From NCBI GenBank assembly GCA_009829735.1, contig CM020618.1, positions 26,822,894 to 26,886,893 of the forward strand: 64,000 nt of DNA, given 5' to 3'. Made by a program: the position numbers and the translations under genes. How positions within the stretch are numbered: the stretch's first letter is position 1; each line of letters starts with the position of its first letter. Shown piece after piece: positions 20,903 through 32,800 of this stretch. Origin of the DNA: Pyropia yezoensis (lineage: Eukaryota; Rhodophyta; Bangiophyceae; Bangiales; Bangiaceae). The notes beneath the pieces were generated by a model. That model ran no database searches. It was not told the DNA's origin and saw only the letters and a program-made list of their open reading frames with translations.

Positions 20903-21985
20903 TCCCTGCCTGTCTGACAAAATTATTATTATTATTAAAAATAGTTTTGCATGCCAATCATTCAACGGGGTCCAGCTCTCAGGCCTACATAGAGTGGGGT
21001 TGGGTCGCCCGTGGGTCGCCATGGAAACCAGGCAATCGCCACACGAACGCGCTGCGGCGCCGGCGTCGCCGTCTGGACAAAGGGGCCAGGCCCCCCCTCA
21101 GATCGCATGCCCTGGAGGCTGTCCGGATTGACGATATACGCATCCATCTGACCCCTTCTCAGCGACCTTTCCCGGGGTACCTTTCCCGGGAGAAAGGAAT
21201 CAGGTTACTGCTGAGGCAGGAGCACACACGCCCGGAACCGGCAACTCAGTTCCTCTCCCAGGGGAAAGGTTGGAGAACCTTTCCCGGGAGGAGCCGGACA
21301 GGCCTTCCGGCGCCGTACTTGGCGAGACCCGCCTCCTGGGCTTGATGCAGTGGGAAGATTAGGCGTCCTCGATCCCCTAATTAGCTGCCCCTAATCCCCT
21401 AATGCGGTGCCTTTCCCCTCAGGAAGAACTTGCACCCCATTGGTCAACGCCTGGACTGCTCTGTGGTGTTCAGTTCGGCGGGCTGACGATCGACGCGACA
21501 GCCCGACTGATCGACGACCGGGATGAGCGTCAACGCTCTGTCCCGGGCCACAACCGCCGCCACCGCGGGATCGTCCTCAAGTCCTCTCGCGGGCCCGACT
21601 GGCGAGTGCTGCGGCCACTCGCAACCCAACCACCAGCGCCACCCACCGTCGACCCATCTGGCCTCCCGTCGGCCGTGGAAGGAGTGGCGTGCACGTCACG
21701 GCTGGCTGCCCTCCACATCTGCTGCGCCGCCGTACTTCCCCACCCACATCTGCCCTGTTGCCGCGCTACCCGTAAGGGTTGCTCGTGCCGTTTCTTTCTC
21801 GCCAGACTGATCTTCCTGCTCGCCGTCCGCCGTTGTCGCCCCAATCCCCCTACTTATTCCTGTGTAGGCCCGTCCCACCCGTCTCCCCTCTCTTTCGCAC
21901 CAGCCTTCGCCCCATCCCCTGTGTGCCCCTCCCGCCCATTTGGGCCCCTCCCTCTCCCGCCCCCCCCGCCCGCAGCTGTGCGGCG
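20903..21985. other. Upstream region of the DnaJ-type gene; repeated CCTTTCCCGGG motif
   Basis: Contains (ATT)5 near 20921, then ACCTTTCCCGGG at 21179-21190 and 21277-21288, a similar CCTTTCCCGGGG at 21166-21177 and an inverted imperfect copy (CCCAGGGGAAAGGT, 21258-21270). CCCTAAT occurs three times at about 21374-21402. Open frames here overlap several others and show no family motifs; the stretch could hold the promoter of the next gene. Confidence 0.4.
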
Positions 21986-22801
21986 ATGGCCGGCCGATCG
22001 CCACTGTCTGGGCGCGCTGCTGTGGCGTTCGCACCGCCTTCAGGGGTGGTCATTGGCACGCGCACCGGCGTCGCGGTGCCTTTGGGAGCGGCCGCCACGG
22101 GCTGGCGGGCCGCCACACCCGCCTCTCGCTGGGGGGCGTGCCCGCCAGGACGGGCGGGTGCGGCGGTGCGGTGGGCAGCACCACCGTCGGCAACGGCCAC
22201 GCCGGCGGCACCGTCCAACGGGGCGACAGGAGGGGCTGCTGCGGAGCCGCGGTCAGCGCCCGCTGCCTTCCCGGCGGCCGCTGCGGGGACGGCCGCCGCC
22301 GCGGCTGCTACCAACGCCGGTGGGGGGGTCCCGTCGTCGGAACTGCTGCAAGAGCCAGGGGTGGTGGTGCCGGGTACCCCCGCGAGCGAAGAGGATGGGG
22401 AGGAAGCCAACCCCCTCCACTCTTCGTGGTACATTTACGAGCAGCCTGGCAACCCGTGCGTGGTGTGCTGCGGGCGAGGGGTCAACAAGTGCCTCTACTG
22501 CTATGGTGACGGGTACCTGCTCATTGGGCCCGACCAGGTGCGGGACCGCCAAGAGTGCCCCGTGTGTGCGGGCCGCAAGTCCGACACGTGCCGCCGGTGT
22601 CAAGGCTCGGGCGTGCGGCCGTCCACGTCAATGAATGCGGCGGGGGAGGAGGAGCCCAACATGACCAACGCCGAGGTGTGTGCAGCGGCGGCGGCGGAGG
22701 GGGCGGCCTACCTCGCGACGGGCGCGTCGCCTGACACGGAGATGGCAGTGTTGGACGCTGCTGCTGCCGCCGCCGCGGCGGCAAAGGAAGCCGCAAAATA
22801 G
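21986..22801 (+). CDS. DnaJ-type (CxxCxGxG) zinc-finger protein, probably plastid-targeted
   Basis: 271 residues from the ATG at 21986, which starts a Ser/Arg/Ala-rich, acid-poor N-terminus like a plastid transit peptide; the frame is open upstream, but that part is Pro/Arg-rich and unlike protein. Residues ~158-210 hold four Cys pairs: CVVCCGRG, CLYCYGDG, CPVCAGRK and CRRCQGSG, the cysteine-rich zinc domain of DnaJ without a J-domain. Plant proteins of this type (BSD2, PSA2, LQY1, ORANGE) act as plastid chaperones or thiol-dependent assembly factors; which one this resembles most I cannot say. A conserved-looking WYIYEQPGNPC precedes the domain and the C-terminus is Ala-rich. No intron is needed. 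It converges on the gene ending at 23153. Confidence 0.85.
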   Translation: MAGRSPLSGRAAVAFAPPSGVVIGTRTGVAVPLGAAATGWRAATPASRWGACPPGRAGAAVRWAAPPSATATPAAPSNGATGGAAAEPRSAPAAFPAAAAGTAAAAAATNAGGGVPSSELLQEPGVVVPGTPASEEDGEEANPLHSSWYIYEQPGNPCVVCCGRGVNKCLYCYGDGYLLIGPDQVRDRQECPVCAGRKSDTCRRCQGSGVRPSTSMNAAGEEEPNMTNAEVCAAAAAEGAAYLATGASPDTEMAVLDAAAAAAAAAKEAAK

Positions 22802-23152
22802 ATGGCGCGGCCTCGACGTTGGTGCGGACACGCTTCCCTGGCGGGAGTGAGGGGGACCTCGTCCAGGCCGCATCACTTTTTCGTCGTTTACCCCCTGGCT
22901 GCTCGCCATTGAGGAGGGTAAAGAGGGGAAACCAAGGCGGGAAAAGAATGTCGTGCGTCACCTCTTCTCCATGTTTCTCGTCCCCAGTGCAGCTCGAGCA
23001 GGTTTCGCAAGCTCCTTCCACCCCCCCCCCCGCACCTAATCCGCGTATCGATACACGTAGAGTGCATGAACCCGCCACCTCGCTCCCCCGTTCGCAGACT
23101 CCCGAGCGCCTCCTCTACGCATCATCCTTACTTTCCCCCCCCGCTACGCTGC
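22802..23152. other. Spacer between two convergent host genes
   Basis: About 350 bp between two stop codons, with homopolymer runs of C near 23020. It should hold both 3' untranslated regions. No gene was seen. Confidence 0.5.
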
Positions 23153-26064
23153 TCACGGCGCGTCTGCGTCTTGAAAGAGCGCACGGAGGGCGGCGACAAA
23201 CTTCTTCGCTTCTGGCCCGAGGGCCCCCCCCAGGGCCTCGGCGTCGTCGAGCATGGCCGACACGTCAACGGCCAGGTCGTCACACATGGCGCGGAGTGCG
23301 GCCACGTCGGCGCGTGCGACGGGCGCCTGGCGGAGGAGCGCCTGTAGCGCCACCATCACCCGCATGACCGCGACCTCCCCCACCACCCCCGACGCGACCG
23401 CGTCGGGGAGCGCCGCGCCCAGCGCCGCCCGCCGCACCGACAGCGCCGCCGCCCGGTCGGGGCCCCCAGACGACCCGTCCGCCACCGCCGCCGCGGCGAG
23501 CGCCTGCCACACCCCGGCCGCCGCGGCCGCCTCCTCGGCCGCCACGTAGGGGGGGGGGCGGGGGCGCCGGCCGCCACCGCCGCCGCCGCCGCCGCCCCCA
23601 CCCCCCGCACCTGACGTGACTAAGGTGGCCGACCCGCCCGTGACGCCACCAATGGTGCTGCCGCCCCGCGGGGGCGCAATGCCCAACACCGCCGCTGCGT
23701 CGTCCATCCAGTCGGCAGCGGCGCCCCCCCCCCGCGCGTACCACGCGGTCACCAGCCGCCGGTAGACGGCGAGCAGCTTCTCGGACGGTGTGCTCAGCAG
23801 GCGCCCACCCAGTGGCAGTGACGCGATGCCGCCGCCGCCGCCGCCACTGCCGCCAGGCCCGCCGCGGTCCCGGTCGGCGGCGGGCTCGCCCTTGGTCAGC
23901 GGCCCCGCGTAGCGCACGCCCCCCGTGTTGTTGTTGTTGACGTCGGCACCAAAGACGGCGCGGCGAAGGCGCGCCGCCCGTACCAGGACGGTGGTGAGGG
24001 CGCCCGCCGCGGCGAGTGCCACGGACACAGGCTCGGGTGGGGGGGGCGGGGGAATTGGGGGGGCGGGTGCCGCACCCTCTTCGGACAGCGGTGTTGGCAC
24101 GCCCGGCAGGAGTGAGGAGGACGTTGACGGGGGTGCCCGCGACTGGGGCGGCGGTGGTGATGGCGCCGGCGCCGGCGCCGGCGACAGCCCCGCGTCCGCC
24201 AGCAGCGGCGCCGCCGCGTCGACCGCCGCCGATACCTTTCGCGACGCGTACGCGTCGAAAGCAGAGCGGGCGCGCACCTCGGCGGTGACCGCAGAGGTGC
24301 CGGCCGCGCCCCGCCGGCGGCCCGCCTCGCGCGCCGTCGCCGCCGCCACTGCCGCGTCCACCACCGCCCGCACCTCGCCGGGCGCGGCGGCGGCGGCGGC
24401 CTCAGACGTAAACGCCGCAGCCACCGCCCGCTCCAGCGCGTTGACCGGCGTCACCGCCGCGACGGCCGCCACGATTTGCGGGGGGGGGGGGGGACCGGCA
24501 CCGCCGCCGCCGCCGCTGCCGCCGCCGCTGCCGCCGCCGCTGCCGCTGCTACTGCCGCCGCCGCCGCCGCGTCGGCGGGGCCACCCGTACCGCCGCCGCT
24601 GCCGCTGCCGCCGACGCGAGGGGTGCCGCCACCCTCGCCGCCGCCACTGCCGCCGCCCTTGGCACGCCCCCCCCCCTGGCGGCGGTCGGGCGGGGTGTCC
24701 CCCCCGTTGCCGCCCCCGTCGCGCGCCCCGCCTGGCAGGCGGTCCCCATAGAGGGTGTCCAGCGCCTCCCTCTGCTGCGCCGCGTCCCGCGCGCGGCCAG
24801 CACGCCACGCCAAGCCACCGCGCACGACCACCACCCCCGCCACCACCGACGCGGCCGTGACGGCCGCGCGGGAGCCCCGACCGGTGACAGTGTCGCTGCC
24901 ACCGCTGCCGCTGCAGCTGTCGGTGTTTCCGTCGACCGTGCCGGTCGTCGTTCGGCGCGGCCGTGGCGGGGGCGGTCGCCATCGCCAGTCGCCACCGACC
25001 CCGTCGGGCGCGTCCTCGTCTTCGTCAAAACCCCCCCAGACATTGCTCCCGTCGGCCATCCTGTCTGGCGGGGGGAGGGGTACTGCGCGTGCGGCCGTCA
25101 GCCCGTCCGCGCCATCAACGTCCGCCTCTTCGTCAGCGGGAAGCGCCATCCAGGGTGCCGCCGCCGCCGCCGTCGCCCGCCGCGGCCGCGCGCCAAACGC
25201 CCACCAGCCACGATCGGGGGGTCGCCCCGACGTCGCCGCCTCCATCTCTGCTGCCGCTGCCTCCGCGGCGGCCGCGGCGGCGGCCCCACTGCCCTCAGCA
25301 GTGTCAGCGTCAGCTACGACTGCAGAAGCAGCCGCCGCCGCAGCCGCAGACGCGGCACCCGCGCGCTCCGAAGGCAGGCCTAGCCGCCGCGGAGCGGCTG
25401 CGCCTGCGGCGGCCACCGGTGGGCGGTCAAAGAAGCGGCCGACAGTCAGGTCGGGAAGCGCGCTGGCAGGGCGGGGAAAGAGGAGGGTGAGAAAGGTGGC
25501 GGCAGCAGCAGCCGTCGCGGCCGCGACACCAGCGAGGGTGGTGGGGGGGGAGGGGATGGGAGCGGAGAGGGGAGGGCGCCGGGTATCAGCTGCACCGCGA
25601 CGACCCCTACCGAAGCAGCTGCTGCCGCCGCCGCTGACGCCGCCGGCACTGCTGCTGCCCACGCCACAGCCGCCGCCTGCCCCTCTACACGCCAGCGCCA
25701 CGGTCACGGAGGGCTCCTCCACGGGTGCCGACGGCGGCGCTGGGCGTTGTCGCCGCCGCCGCCGATGGTGACCCGGCAGGGCCGCGGCCGCCGGTGGGGC
25801 GCCCACAAAGGCCAGCCCCGGTGGTACGGGTGCCGCTGCCGCGGCCGCCGCCGCAAGCACCGTAGACGCCGAAGACGCTGCCGATGCCGCATCAGCCGTA
25901 GACGCTTCTGCCGCCGCGACTGCTCCGCCGCGGGGGGGCGGCGCGGGGTGGGGCGACGCGGAGCCCCGCCGCCGTCGCCACGGAGAGGTGGGAAGGGTGG
26001 TGGACGCCATAGACTGGCGGGTGGGGCAAGAGGGGGGGACGGGTGCGTGGGACTGACGAGCCAT
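23153..26064 (-). CDS. Large Ala/Gly/Pro-rich putative membrane protein, unknown; frame break at a G-tract
   Basis: Two overlapping minus-strand frames form one ~970-codon gene: ATG 26064 (or 26010) to about 24490, then a one-step frame change in the 14-G tract 24480-24493, then on to the stop at 23153. Joined there, both halves keep non-repetitive sequence, whereas the alternative extensions turn Arg-rich. The N-terminus is Ser/Pro/Arg-rich like a transit peptide. A hydrophobic stretch at residues ~175-200 ends FLTLLFPRPASALPDL, resembling a lumenal signal with an A-x-A cleavage site; others lie at ~400-425 (SVVAGVVVVRGGLAW) and ~680-700 (SVALAAAGALTTVLV). Non-repetitive C-terminal segments include EKLLAVYRRLVTAWYARGG and KKFVAALRALFQDADAP. 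I do not recognise it. Several GCN repeats inflate its length. The break is probably a sequencing or assembly error. Confidence 0.55.
24480..24493. repeat. 14-G homopolymer at a frame break
   Basis: An uninterrupted G run. One added or two missing bases would join the two frames of the surrounding minus-strand gene. Runs of this length are commonly miscounted. Confidence 0.85.
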
Positions 26065-26705
26065 CAATAGGAGTCGGCTTGGGCGGTGCACGAGACGGGG
26101 ATGCCGGGGGGCGGATGGGGGGCGGGGGGGGAGCGGTATCGATATGCGGCTGGGCAGTGGTCTCCGCGGCCCATATACCATGCACGACCAACGAACTGTT
26201 TTTGAATATTGAATAATGATATCCGCCTAGATGCTCCATATAGTACAACGTATCCGTCATTAATGACCACATTCACGTTGAAGAATTACTTATTTGCACA
26301 TAAATCTACTGTATGTAGTTAATCTTGTTCTCGCAGTTGAAAGTGACGTGGCGGTCGGAGACGTACCTGGAGCAATAGAAAGCTCCTTGAGAAGCACTTT
26401 GGGCAGCCGCCAGCCGACGGCGGCGGCTGCCCCGGTCTGGGAGCTGCCCGCTGACGGTCACGGCGGCGGCGTCGGCCGCGATGGTACCAGCGGCGGCGGC
26501 CGCCGCGGCAGGACCGGCGGCGATAGCGACGGAGGCGGCGGCGGCGGCAGCAGCGGCGGCGGCGGCGGCGGCGGCGGCAGCGGAGGCAGCGCCGGGCGGG
26601 GAGCCGCCAGATGGAGTAGCTGGCGGGGGCGGTGGTGGGGCAACGGCCCGCCGATGTCCTGCCGGCGGCGGCGGCAGCGGCGGGGTGCAGGCAGGGTCGA
26701 ACCGG
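26065..26705. other. AT-rich intergenic stretch and GGC-repeat block before element B
   Basis: 26160-26340 is sharply AT-richer than its surroundings and may hold the promoter of the minus-strand gene. 26400-26690 is a GGC/GCC repeat block open on both strands (Ala- or Gly-rich), so I do not call a gene. Element B starts at 26706. Confidence 0.5.
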
Positions 26706-27068
26706 TGTAGCAATATGGTCGGCCGTATTGTGACCCTAATATTAGGGGGGGGACTTCTAACCCTTGACTTTCAATTTGAGAGTCCGTACTGGTCACGGTA
26801 TCTATAAGTTACGTATGACCAGAGAGACTTGCATCTTGGGGCGGAGGGTAGTTAGTAGTGTCTCCGAGGGTTTATAACGAGGGGGCCGGCGGCGAATCCA
26901 CCGCCGGCCAAGGTAGAACAACAAACCCCTCCCATTTGGGCTCTCATCTTGGTCCCGTGGCTTGCGCTCCAAGGACAGCAACCTTGGCCTCCCGGTGAGG
27001 TTGGTGCCGATCCCCTCTGGCGAGTGTTCCCTGAGAGTGGACGTGCAGCGGATACCTATTGTGCTACA
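26706..27068 (+). repeat. 5' LTR of element B
   Basis: 363 bp, TGTAGCA to TGCTACA (7-bp inverted ends). Same length and clearly the same family as the LTRs at 40013 and 58439, with scattered substitutions. CTGGTCA and TGACCAG (26789-26822) flank CTATAAG as in D. The host flank is ACCGG. Confidence 0.94.
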
Positions 27069-27069
27069 T

Positions 27070-27086
27070 TGGTGGAGCAGCAGGGG
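27070..27086 (+). other. Primer-binding site of element B
   Basis: TGGTGGAGCAGCAGGGG one base after the LTR, identical to A, C and D. Confidence 0.8.
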
Positions 27087-27292
27087 ACGGGTTTCCGTCG
27101 CCCTTGTGGTGACGCCGTCTTCGGCCCTGGCACACGGATAGGGATCCAGTCATTTCTTGTACTCGTGGTGCTGCGATCTGTTCGATTGGGTTGAGTGGTT
27201 GCGCTTGACTGCGATCTACGGTTACTCTCCCCCAACTACCCCCTCGCTCTTTTATTCGTGGTGACTGTTACGTCGGTTGACTGATTGTGACT

Positions 27293-28984
27293 ATGTCTAC
27301 CCAAGAGACGGGGAACGTTCAAGGTGACGGATCGGCGTCGACGCCGACCCCGGAGCTGAACCCGGGAACCGGGATCGGTAACCCGATCGACAACATTGAG
27401 ACGCCGATGCTCTCCGGTGCCGGATCGACGTTTGGTACGCACGGACGGCCGGGGGCGGCGGACCGCCGCAACTGTCCTCTGCCGACCTCACGCCGCCGCC
27501 ACCTTCACCAGGGGACTCCCTGATGGCATCATTGGCTCGCATCGAGGCCCGGTTCACCGGGCTCGACGCCCGTCAAGAGCGTACGGAGGACGCAATGGCT
27601 GTGCTGATGTCAGCACGCCATACGACGGTGCCCCGTCGTGTCCCTCCCACACCGGTACGGTTCGAACCGGCCGGACTACTTTCGGAGTCTACCAGGGTCA
27701 ACCCCGGTGTTGCTACTCCTGGACAACCCCCGGATACGGCGGGTTATGGATCCGACTCGTCGGCTGAGTTGGAACGTAGCCATACGGAGCGCTACGCTCG
27801 GAGCACCCAGGGCGGGCTCCGCGGACATGACCCGGCGGATATCTACGCCGGAACAGAGTCGGCAATGGGGGGAGGCGGTGCCGTCTCGCATTACCCCATC
27901 GACGAAGGGAGCCATGCAACTCGGGTACCCGACGCACCGACGCCAGAAGTTCCAGCGTCACTGGTGCAAGCGATGACAGCGCGGGTTACTGCGAGCTCAC
28001 TGAAGCGGATGGAGTCCGATGAGTTTACTCATCAACTGGCCAAGCGACTCGATATCCAGGACGCGGACACGGAGATTGTCAACGAAGTCTTCAGGTCGGT
28101 ACTGACTCCGGAACATTATCGTTTGGAGGACCGATCCACTACCGTATCGGAATCGATGCGTACGACCTCGCACCGAGCGATCCGCTCTATGCAGACCCTT
28201 ATGAAGGGAGTCCCTATGTTCGGGGGCCCTAACGGACGCCCGTTGGCAGTCATTGGCTTCTTGACTAGCTTCAAGGCAGCCGCGGACAAGGCGCTCGTCA
28301 ACGAGGGGCTGGCGCTGGAAATCCTCCCGTTCTTTGTTGACGAACGGGTCCGAGGCATCCTCCGCCAGGCATCCCCGATGCCGGGAATGAGGGTCGCAGC
28401 CACCCCCATGGATTACCGTGGGATATTGAAGGAGCTGCTTAGCAGCTATCTCAGTGAGGACAAGTGCGAAGACCACTATCGGGCCCTTCGCACTGCCACC
28501 GCCCAGTCCTGGGAGGATGAAGAGATGTTTGGACGCCGGATCCAAGAGCTCGACTACGAGCTGGGGAAGCCCCTCGGTGAAGGGGAACTACGGGCCATCC
28601 TGTTCGCAGGAGTACCCAACTATGTGCGGATATCCGCACGGGGAGCCAATACGGCTCGGACGAACTTCAGTCGACTGATGAATATGTGCAAGTCCCTAGG
28701 GGACGCCTACCGGGTGCTACACCCGGAATGCGCCTTGGCCCCGAAGCCCAAGGGTGAGGGGGGCAAGCCCAGTCTTACCCCGGTATCGAGGCAAGAGAAG
28801 CGGGAACTTACGGCCGCACCAGTACTGGTGGCGGCCGAGCATACCCCTACGGGTGAGGATGAACCTCTAGTCGACCAACAGGGCCACCTGCTGCTACCGG
28901 CGACGCCGGTGACTGATGAGCATGGTACGGAAGCGTACATCGCCCCGGCTGGGACCCAGTTCCAGGTTAACGAGGGAGCGGGAC
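27293..28984 (+). pseudogene. gag: Gag of element B, N-terminal part (frameshifted, cut by element C)
   Basis: Starts MSTQETGNV like D Gag. A one-base deletion near 27437 (ACGCACGG where D has ACGGCTCGG) shifts the frame; the correct frame resumes as MASLARIEARF at 27523 and stays open to the insertion of C after GGGAC at 28984. It includes the capsid-like region (VFRSVLTPEHY, IGFLTSFKAAADKAL, EELDYELGK-like part) and lacks the zinc knuckle, which lies beyond C at 37974-38463. Confidence 0.9.
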
Positions 28985-29684
28985 TGTGGCGTTCTGAGCC
29001 TTTGGGGACAGGCGGGCCCTTGGGGAGGTGACTTGGGACCCGGCGGGCTATCCTACGTGGAGCCCTACTCTTGCCGGGGCCCCCTCTGTCAGTGACTCGG
29101 GACTGTGGCGACACACCCGGGATCCTGATTGGTCCCACCCAGGGAGGCGGATTTGGCCAGTGGAGGTGGCCTTACTGGCCATTGTGGCCATTTGTTTCGT
29201 ATTTGTTTTCACTGCGTGTTTTCGTGTCTTTCCCCTTTTTCCCACTGGTTTTTTTTCGGGGATTGGCATCTGTGTGGGGGGGGATTTTCGCTTGCTTTTC
29301 GCTTGTGTTTGGCGACCGGGGGTTGATTGGTGACCCTCGGCGCCCCAGTGTAACCCCGGTGTAGGGGATGCGCTGGAGGACCTGGTGGAGGTCAGACGCC
29401 TTGCTGGCGCTCGACCCGCCAGAGGCGCCCTCTAGGGGCCCCGCTCCAGGCCCCTGGAGGGGCCAAGGGGGAGGTTCTTGAGGGGTGCTCCGGGGTCTCC
29501 CCGGGGCCAACTTGTAAAATCAACGGTTCTTTGGGTTCTTGCTCCCTCGGGCTTTTGTCCTTTTACCCTTGCCTCTGAAGGGGCGGGCGAGTGGATCACG
29601 CTGGGACCTTTACCCGTTTCTTCCTGACCCCGTTGTGGTTTCTTGTGTGTGCGGACTCTGGGCCAGAAGGGCCATTACGCTACA
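28985..29684 (+). repeat. 5' LTR of element C
   Basis: 700 bp from TGTGGCGTT to TACGCTACA, an imperfect inverted terminal repeat. About six differences from the 3' LTR. An old diverged copy of the family lies at 17941-18642. Confidence 0.95.
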
Positions 29685-29688
29685 TCTT

Positions 29689-29705
29689 TGGTGGAGCAGC
29701 AGGGG
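29689..29705 (+). other. Primer-binding site of element C
   Basis: TGGTGGAGCAGCAGGGG four bases after the LTR, the same 17 nt as in A, B and D although the LTRs of C are unrelated in sequence. Confidence 0.8.
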
Positions 29706-29829
29706 AGGGCCATATTCTTCTCCCGTATCGGGAAAGCCCTCTCCTATCCTTGGTGGCGCTGTGGTTCTTTTGGTCCCTTGACCCTATTCGAGGTACCCTT
29801 TGGTTCAGGTCGATTGCCGTAGGGCCAAC

Positions 29830-32800
29830 ATGGCGGACCTTCCCCCTGGTGGGCGGGGCCGCGGTGCGCCCTCGGACGCATCGATGGTGACACCCGCTGG
29901 TCGTGGTCGTGGGGCCCCTAGTGGTCCTGAGATTCACGGCGGAGGCGGGCCCTCTGGTATTCCGCGCCGGCGTCAGACGCCGCCGGCTGTGATTCCTTCT
30001 GATTCGCGTCGAGACGAAGGGACCGGGATTCGAGGTGGAACCCGTGTCCCCGGTTCCGCAGATGATTCCGGGCCGACAGAGCTTCATTCGGTCCTTGAGA
30101 CTTTCCGTGACGAGATTTTGGCCACAGTATCGCAGGCCCTGAGCCAGAGCCCCGCTGGTCAGGGTGGGTCCGTTGGTCCCGAACGATCCCCTGGTTCCCG
30201 ACGGTCCAATCGTACTAGTTTCCGTCGCCGTCGGTCCCGACGTCGCCGTTCATCGGGCTCCTCATCCTCTTCCGGGACCTCTGGGTCCTCTTCCTCTAGT
30301 GAGGAGTCCACTGGCGCGCAGGATGGCGTGCGACCTGGCCCCGAGATCCTTAGCTGTTCCGATGATCGCTTTTCCAAGGTCCTAGACTATCGTACCTATC
30401 GACTCCTGAACAAGAAGAACACGTATGGGACCCGTGAAGCGAAGAAGATGGGCCGTGTGGCCCGTAACATGAGACACTCTTTTTCCGGTTATCCGAACTT
30501 CTCCGGTAAGGATGGGCTCAAAGTGTTTACCTGGCTCCGTAAGCTGGTAAAGGCCTGTAACGACAATGCTGCGTCTACAAATGATTCTAAGGGACCCAAG
30601 TCGTGTTTACCCCACCTGACTCGTCGGTCCAAGACATGGCGTCAACGTCGGGCAGGGATGAAACGGCCCTACGGGTTCAAGGGGACACTGCTCGTTTTAC
30701 GCAAAAGAAACTTTGCTTTAGATGCTTTGGTCCGGCTGGATACTGAGGACCCGAGGCCGACGATGGCGGTCTTGGACACTGGAGCCGGGCCCAGTGTAGT
30801 AAGGGAGGACGTGCTTCCTGAGGACTGGAGAACCAAGGCAGCGCGGGCCCCTATGAAGACCCATGTTTGTGATGCCTCGGGCCAAATGTTGAAGGCCCGT
30901 GGACTCGTTGAGTTATCCGTTATTGTGGAAGGAAGGGCCATGCCGTTTGAGTTTTTGGTCGTGAAGGCCCTTTCTGTCCCTGTGATCCTGGGGATGGACT
31001 TCCAGAAGGAGCACGTGAAGGCCATCTATCCTGGGACCGAGTCGGTACTTTGGTCCAGTGGGATCCTTACGTATGCCAAGCGGGCATAGGACGGCAAGAA
31101 ACAGAAGGCTTTGTCCCTCAAGGGGAACCCGGTCCGACATGATCCGAGCGCCCTGTGCCTGTCAAAGGGCGTAACGTTGGCCCCAAGGTCCATCCAGGCC
31201 GTCTACGTACGCTGCGGGACCGAGGGCCGATGCCTGTTATACGAACGGCCCCACAAGATGGCCAAGAAGGGCCTACGACTCCACAATGCTTTAGCCCATG
31301 TTAAGACCCGAAGGGATTTCCGACTGTACCTGACGAATCTGTCCAAAAGGCCCGTGAACCTGCCCAAGAACTTTGCAGTGGGCCTCGCGATCCCATATGA
31401 TGGTCCGGTTCAAGAGATCCCGTTCGAGGAGTTGCCAGAGCCTTGTGAGGGGGCCGACCCGTTGGCCACGTTGGTGCCCGCTGAGGGAGCCACGTCGCAA
31501 GTGGCGGAACTGGAGGAGCCGCGGGCCAAGATGGTCCAGACCGGTGACCCTGTTCCCCCGCTTGAGAGGCCCAAGATGGACAACGTTGGTCCGGAGCCTA
31601 TGCCGCGGGTGGCCTGTGAACTGATCCCTCCGGCCCTACACGGCGCGGTACGAGAACTGCTGGACCGATACAAGGGACTCTGGGATGGCCAGCTGGGCCG
31701 GTTGGACATCACCCCTCATCGCATCACGTTGAAGGAGGGGGCACGGCCCATAAGGTCCCAACCGTATCGTACTGGGCTCCACCATCGGGACCTCATTAGG
31801 GAGCAAGTCGAGAAGTAGCTGAAGCTCCAAGTCATCGAGCCGTCGCAAGCTGAATGGTCCTTTCCTGTCGTTTTGGTCCCTAGGTCTGATGGGACCCCCC
31901 GATTCTGTGTTGATTACCGTCGGCTCAACGACCTCACGGTCAAGGACACCTACCCCCTCCCCCGGTTGGACGATTGTATTGACTTCCTGGGGGAGGCGAC
32001 CGTTTTCTCTATGTTGGATGCCAACGCTGGTTATTGGCAGATCCCTGTGGCCCTCGAGGACCAGGACAAGACGACATTCACCTGTCACGAAGGGACCTAT
32101 AAGTACGTCCGGCTCCCCTTTGGTCTCACTAACGCGCCCGCTACGTTCCAACGGGCCATTGATATGATCCTTTCTGGAGTCAAGTGGAAGATATGCTTGG
32201 TTTACTTGGATGACGTGATTGTATTCTCTAGGTCCCATGAGGAGCATCTGGCCCATCTTGAGGAGGTTTTTGAATTGCTATCTAAGGCTGGTGTGTCCCT
32301 CAAGGCCACGAAGTGTCACCTGTTCCAGGATGAAGTTGAGCACTTGGGCCACATCGTCGGCAAGGGCCAGCTCCGGGTCAATGAGAAGAACCTGGTCGGG
32401 CTCCGTCAAGCCAAGGCCCCAAGGACCAAGAAGGACCTGCGAAGTTTCCTTGGTATGTGCAACGTGTACCGTCGGTTCGTAAGGGACTACGCCAAGGTCG
32501 CTCGTCCGCTTTTGGCCCTGACGAGTTCGAAGGTCCCTGACCCCTTGCCACCATTTACCCCGGAACAAATGGACGCGTTTGAGGACCTCAAGTACCGCCT
32601 GACCGACACTCCTATTCTGGCCCTACCGAGACGCACGGGTCTGTACATCGTTGATACCGACGCCAGCGCAGCCCAAATTGGGTGCGTCCTGCTCCAGGAG
32701 CAAGAGGACGGGTCCTACCGGCCCGTTGGATACTGGAGTCGGGTCCTGACGGCGGCAGAGAGGAGCTACAGCACGACGGAGCGGGAATGTCTGGCCGTCG

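Noticed and set aside
21370-21402. Interstitial telomere repeat (CCCTAAT three times)
   Set aside because: The copies are not in clean tandem and three units are too few for this claim.
26306-26713. A Pro/Ala-rich minus-strand gene ending near element B
   Set aside because: The frame starts inside the LTR and consists mostly of GGC/GCC repeats.
31087-31818. TAG recoding in element C
   Set aside because: Three of its four in-frame stops are TAG, but the fourth is TGA, and host and other element genes use TAG as a normal stop (for example 22799-22801).
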